Below are positions 61,895-64,000 of a stretch of 64,000 bases of DNA, in pieces. Origin of the DNA: Syngnathus acus (lineage: Eukaryota > Chordata > Actinopteri > Syngnathiformes > Syngnathidae); assembly GCF_901709675.1 (NCBI RefSeq), contig NC_051101.1, forward strand, positions 8,326,501 to 8,390,500, in the 5' to 3' direction. The notes beneath the pieces were generated by a model, which saw nothing but the letters and a program-made list of their open reading frames with translations, made no database searches and was not told where the DNA came from. The first letter of the stretch is position 1; the number at the start of each line of letters is the position of its first letter. The position numbers were made by a program, and so were the translations under genes.

Positions 61895-61922
61895 AAGAGA
61901 GAGAGAGAGAGAGAGAGAGAGA
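61895..61922. repeat. (GA)n microsatellite
   Basis: About 13 GA units, preceded by an imperfect TG/GA run from 61876. Confidence 0.95.
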
Positions 61923-63404
61923 CTTCAGGCTTTGTAGACAGTAAATTGAGGATAGATCGAAAACAAGCCATTCCAATAGATCAAGGGGTCGATGTAATAT
62001 AGAGTATATTATGGCAAGAAGTTACAAGTCAAATTGATCACACAAGCGCACAGTAATCCAAATAAAATACAACAACAATAATGATACATGTAGTTCCAGT
62101 ACCATAGTAGAGATTTTTGTTGGGATCATGTTGTGGAATTGATTCAGAATTGATAGCATCCCTATGTTTGATTTTAAACCATAATTACATTGTTAAAATT
62201 CTGTAGTTGTTCAGTACTATGCCTTTCTACTTTTTTGTACATTCTACATTTCAACAGAATGTTGTCATAATTAAAACAAAAAGAATCACACAAATAAACG
62301 GACGGACAAGAAACCAAGGAACAACAAACACACAAAAGTCAGGAACGAAGATGAGGGGATATGCCAGAAAGCTACCCAGAGGAGGAAAGTGCTGGTTTTG
62401 TACCACAAGAGGAAACCTAGTAACAGCAGAACAAATGCACGGAAGATGTAGACTAGAAGCAACATGGTTTTCTGGAGCTTGTACAACACTCATGTTGGAC
62501 ATCATGACAACCCAAGGCCAATCTCTCACAACCACACACTTGCAGATGCACAGAAACACACACTCGAGCCCACTAGTTTTGCATTTCAACTCCATATCTG
62601 TCGTTGTAAGGGCTGTAAAACACGGTGTCGGCCTAACACACACAAAGTGCTAATCTGTTGTACCACATTTTGAATCACGTCTTAAATCACACATCAATCA
62701 CTGTAGCAAGTGAAGAAGACTTAATCTGCCTTGAGAGATTAAGTGAGGCAATTGTCACCTAAAGTTTTAGAAAAAAAATCCCAATAACACAGCAAACAAA
62801 ATGAATAAGAAAAACAAAAACTAGAACAAAAGAGCTGGATTGTGACATCTGAATAAGTCCACATTTATCTATAAAACACTCATTCGCTCGGAAGCGCCCA
62901 GATCCCCTTAACACAAATTTGACTGATAAATAGCCTTGTACAGTACCAAGAGGTAACATTATAGTATCTAGACATCCAGAGTAATGCATATTGACATGCT
63001 TCAAAGAAATAAGGAAAAATACCTTCATCAACCGTTCAGTCAATACCTGTGTTTCGCATTAATGTGAGAAGATAGATTGAGGAAGCTTTTGCTACCGGGC
63101 ACATTTAATTATGAAGTAACTCAATGTGCAACGGGGAACAAGTCCAGTGAACAAAGTAAAGTGTGTGGGAGTCTGTTGTGTTTCAATATTTGGCAGCTTG
63201 CCTCACTGTGAATTGGCTATAGAATTCTATATTATGATCTATACACTGGGAGATCTATATGCTACTGCTGCTGCTACAAAGAAGTGGTCATCATTTTAGG
63301 CCAAAGGGAAGATGTCAAGCACTTCTCTGGAAAACTTCATGTTGTTTGTGCTTCATGATTGCTTCTGTAAAGTCAGTTTTTTCTCTACCGCATCAGTTTT
63401 TTAC

Positions 63405-63431
63405 ATTATTATTATTATTATTATTATTATT
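63405..63431. repeat. (ATT)n microsatellite
   Basis: Nine ATT units followed by TAATAATT. Confidence 0.95.
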
Positions 63432-64000
63432 TAATAATTTGTAATACAGTAATGTATTTAGGAATATTTAATATTTAATAGGTTTAAGGCTCAGAAACAG
63501 GTGGAATTTCAGCTATGAATTACAATGCGTGACAAAAATATGTAGACTTTCTTTTTTCCATCAGCTTTAAGATACGATACCTTACTGTTGATCTGTGAGT
63601 GAGAGCGAGAGTCAGCAGGGTGTCTTCATTCGTACACACTTGTAACACAGAGAGTTGCCCATTCCAATTTTTTAAGTATATCAGATCACACATTCATCTT
63701 TTGATTTGGAGATGATGATTATCTTATTCATTTCTTTGATGTAGTTTGATATAAGAACTATCTGAACTGGCTTCCTGCAACTATGGTGGTCTGGTGGTGT
63801 CCTGTCTAATGAATGCGCGCACGCACATGCACACACAAACTCACAAGTTATGAGCCCAATTAGTATTGACACACAGGACAGCTAATGTTTAAAATACAAT
63901 TTGACAATTGATTACCACGTAATTTCAAATAATCAAGAAATTAACTCTTAACACGCAAATTATGTTTAGTTTCTGACTGACTACTCAGAGGATGGATGAC

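Noticed and set aside
62207-62653. 148-codon plus-strand frame and 130-codon minus-strand frame
   Set aside because: The two overlap on opposite strands, have no known motif, and the plus frame does not start at ATG. Likely chance.

Overview
The window looks like a piece of a ray-finned fish genome, most likely a percomorph teleost. It has a five-exon vertebrate Iroquois homeobox gene with GT-AG introns, no bacterial-style gene packing, many (TG)n, (GATA)n and homopolymer tracts, and short interspersed elements of types common in teleosts. Those elements are a MITE with CCGTAATTTTCGG ends, a SINE/LINE-tail repeat ending in GGATGGA, and an RTE-like LINE tail. The species cannot be named from the sequence alone.

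The only protein-coding gene I can support is irx4 on the + strand, coding span 35263-39911. Its five coding exons splice in frame to a 473-residue protein. Visible features are the Irx4-type N-terminus, a TALE homeodomain (about residues 144-206), an acidic stretch, the 13-residue Iro box (345-357) and a conserved C-terminal block around [10 protein letters not shown] (403-412). Whether this is irx4a or irx4b is unresolved. The upstream flank holds a pair of CRE-like sites, a (CAG)8 run in the probable 5'UTR and a 7-codon uORF. The downstream flank holds candidate poly(A) signals and a 47-bp tandem duplication.

The rest is gene desert: 35 kb upstream and about 24 kb downstream without a recognisable exon. 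This fits Iroquois clusters, where large regulatory landscapes full of conserved non-coding elements surround widely spaced genes. I list stretches that look like such elements (mixed composition, homeodomain-type TAATTA/ATTA sites, E-box or CRE palindromes, no repeat content) as low-confidence candidates, since conservation cannot be tested here. The densest runs are at 9.3-11.2 kb, 40.5-42.1 kb and 59.6-60.4 kb.

The most unusual structures are: a 40-bp motif pair at 5247-5286 and 5496-5535 with identical internal spacing; a perfect 18-bp palindrome centred on CACGTG at 29653-29670; a run of 25 T's that starts 7 nt inside intron 2 of irx4; a 240-bp GATA/GATC tract 0.6 kb upstream of the irx4 start codon; and a nearly complete SINE-like insertion with 13-bp target-site duplications at 24331-24685.
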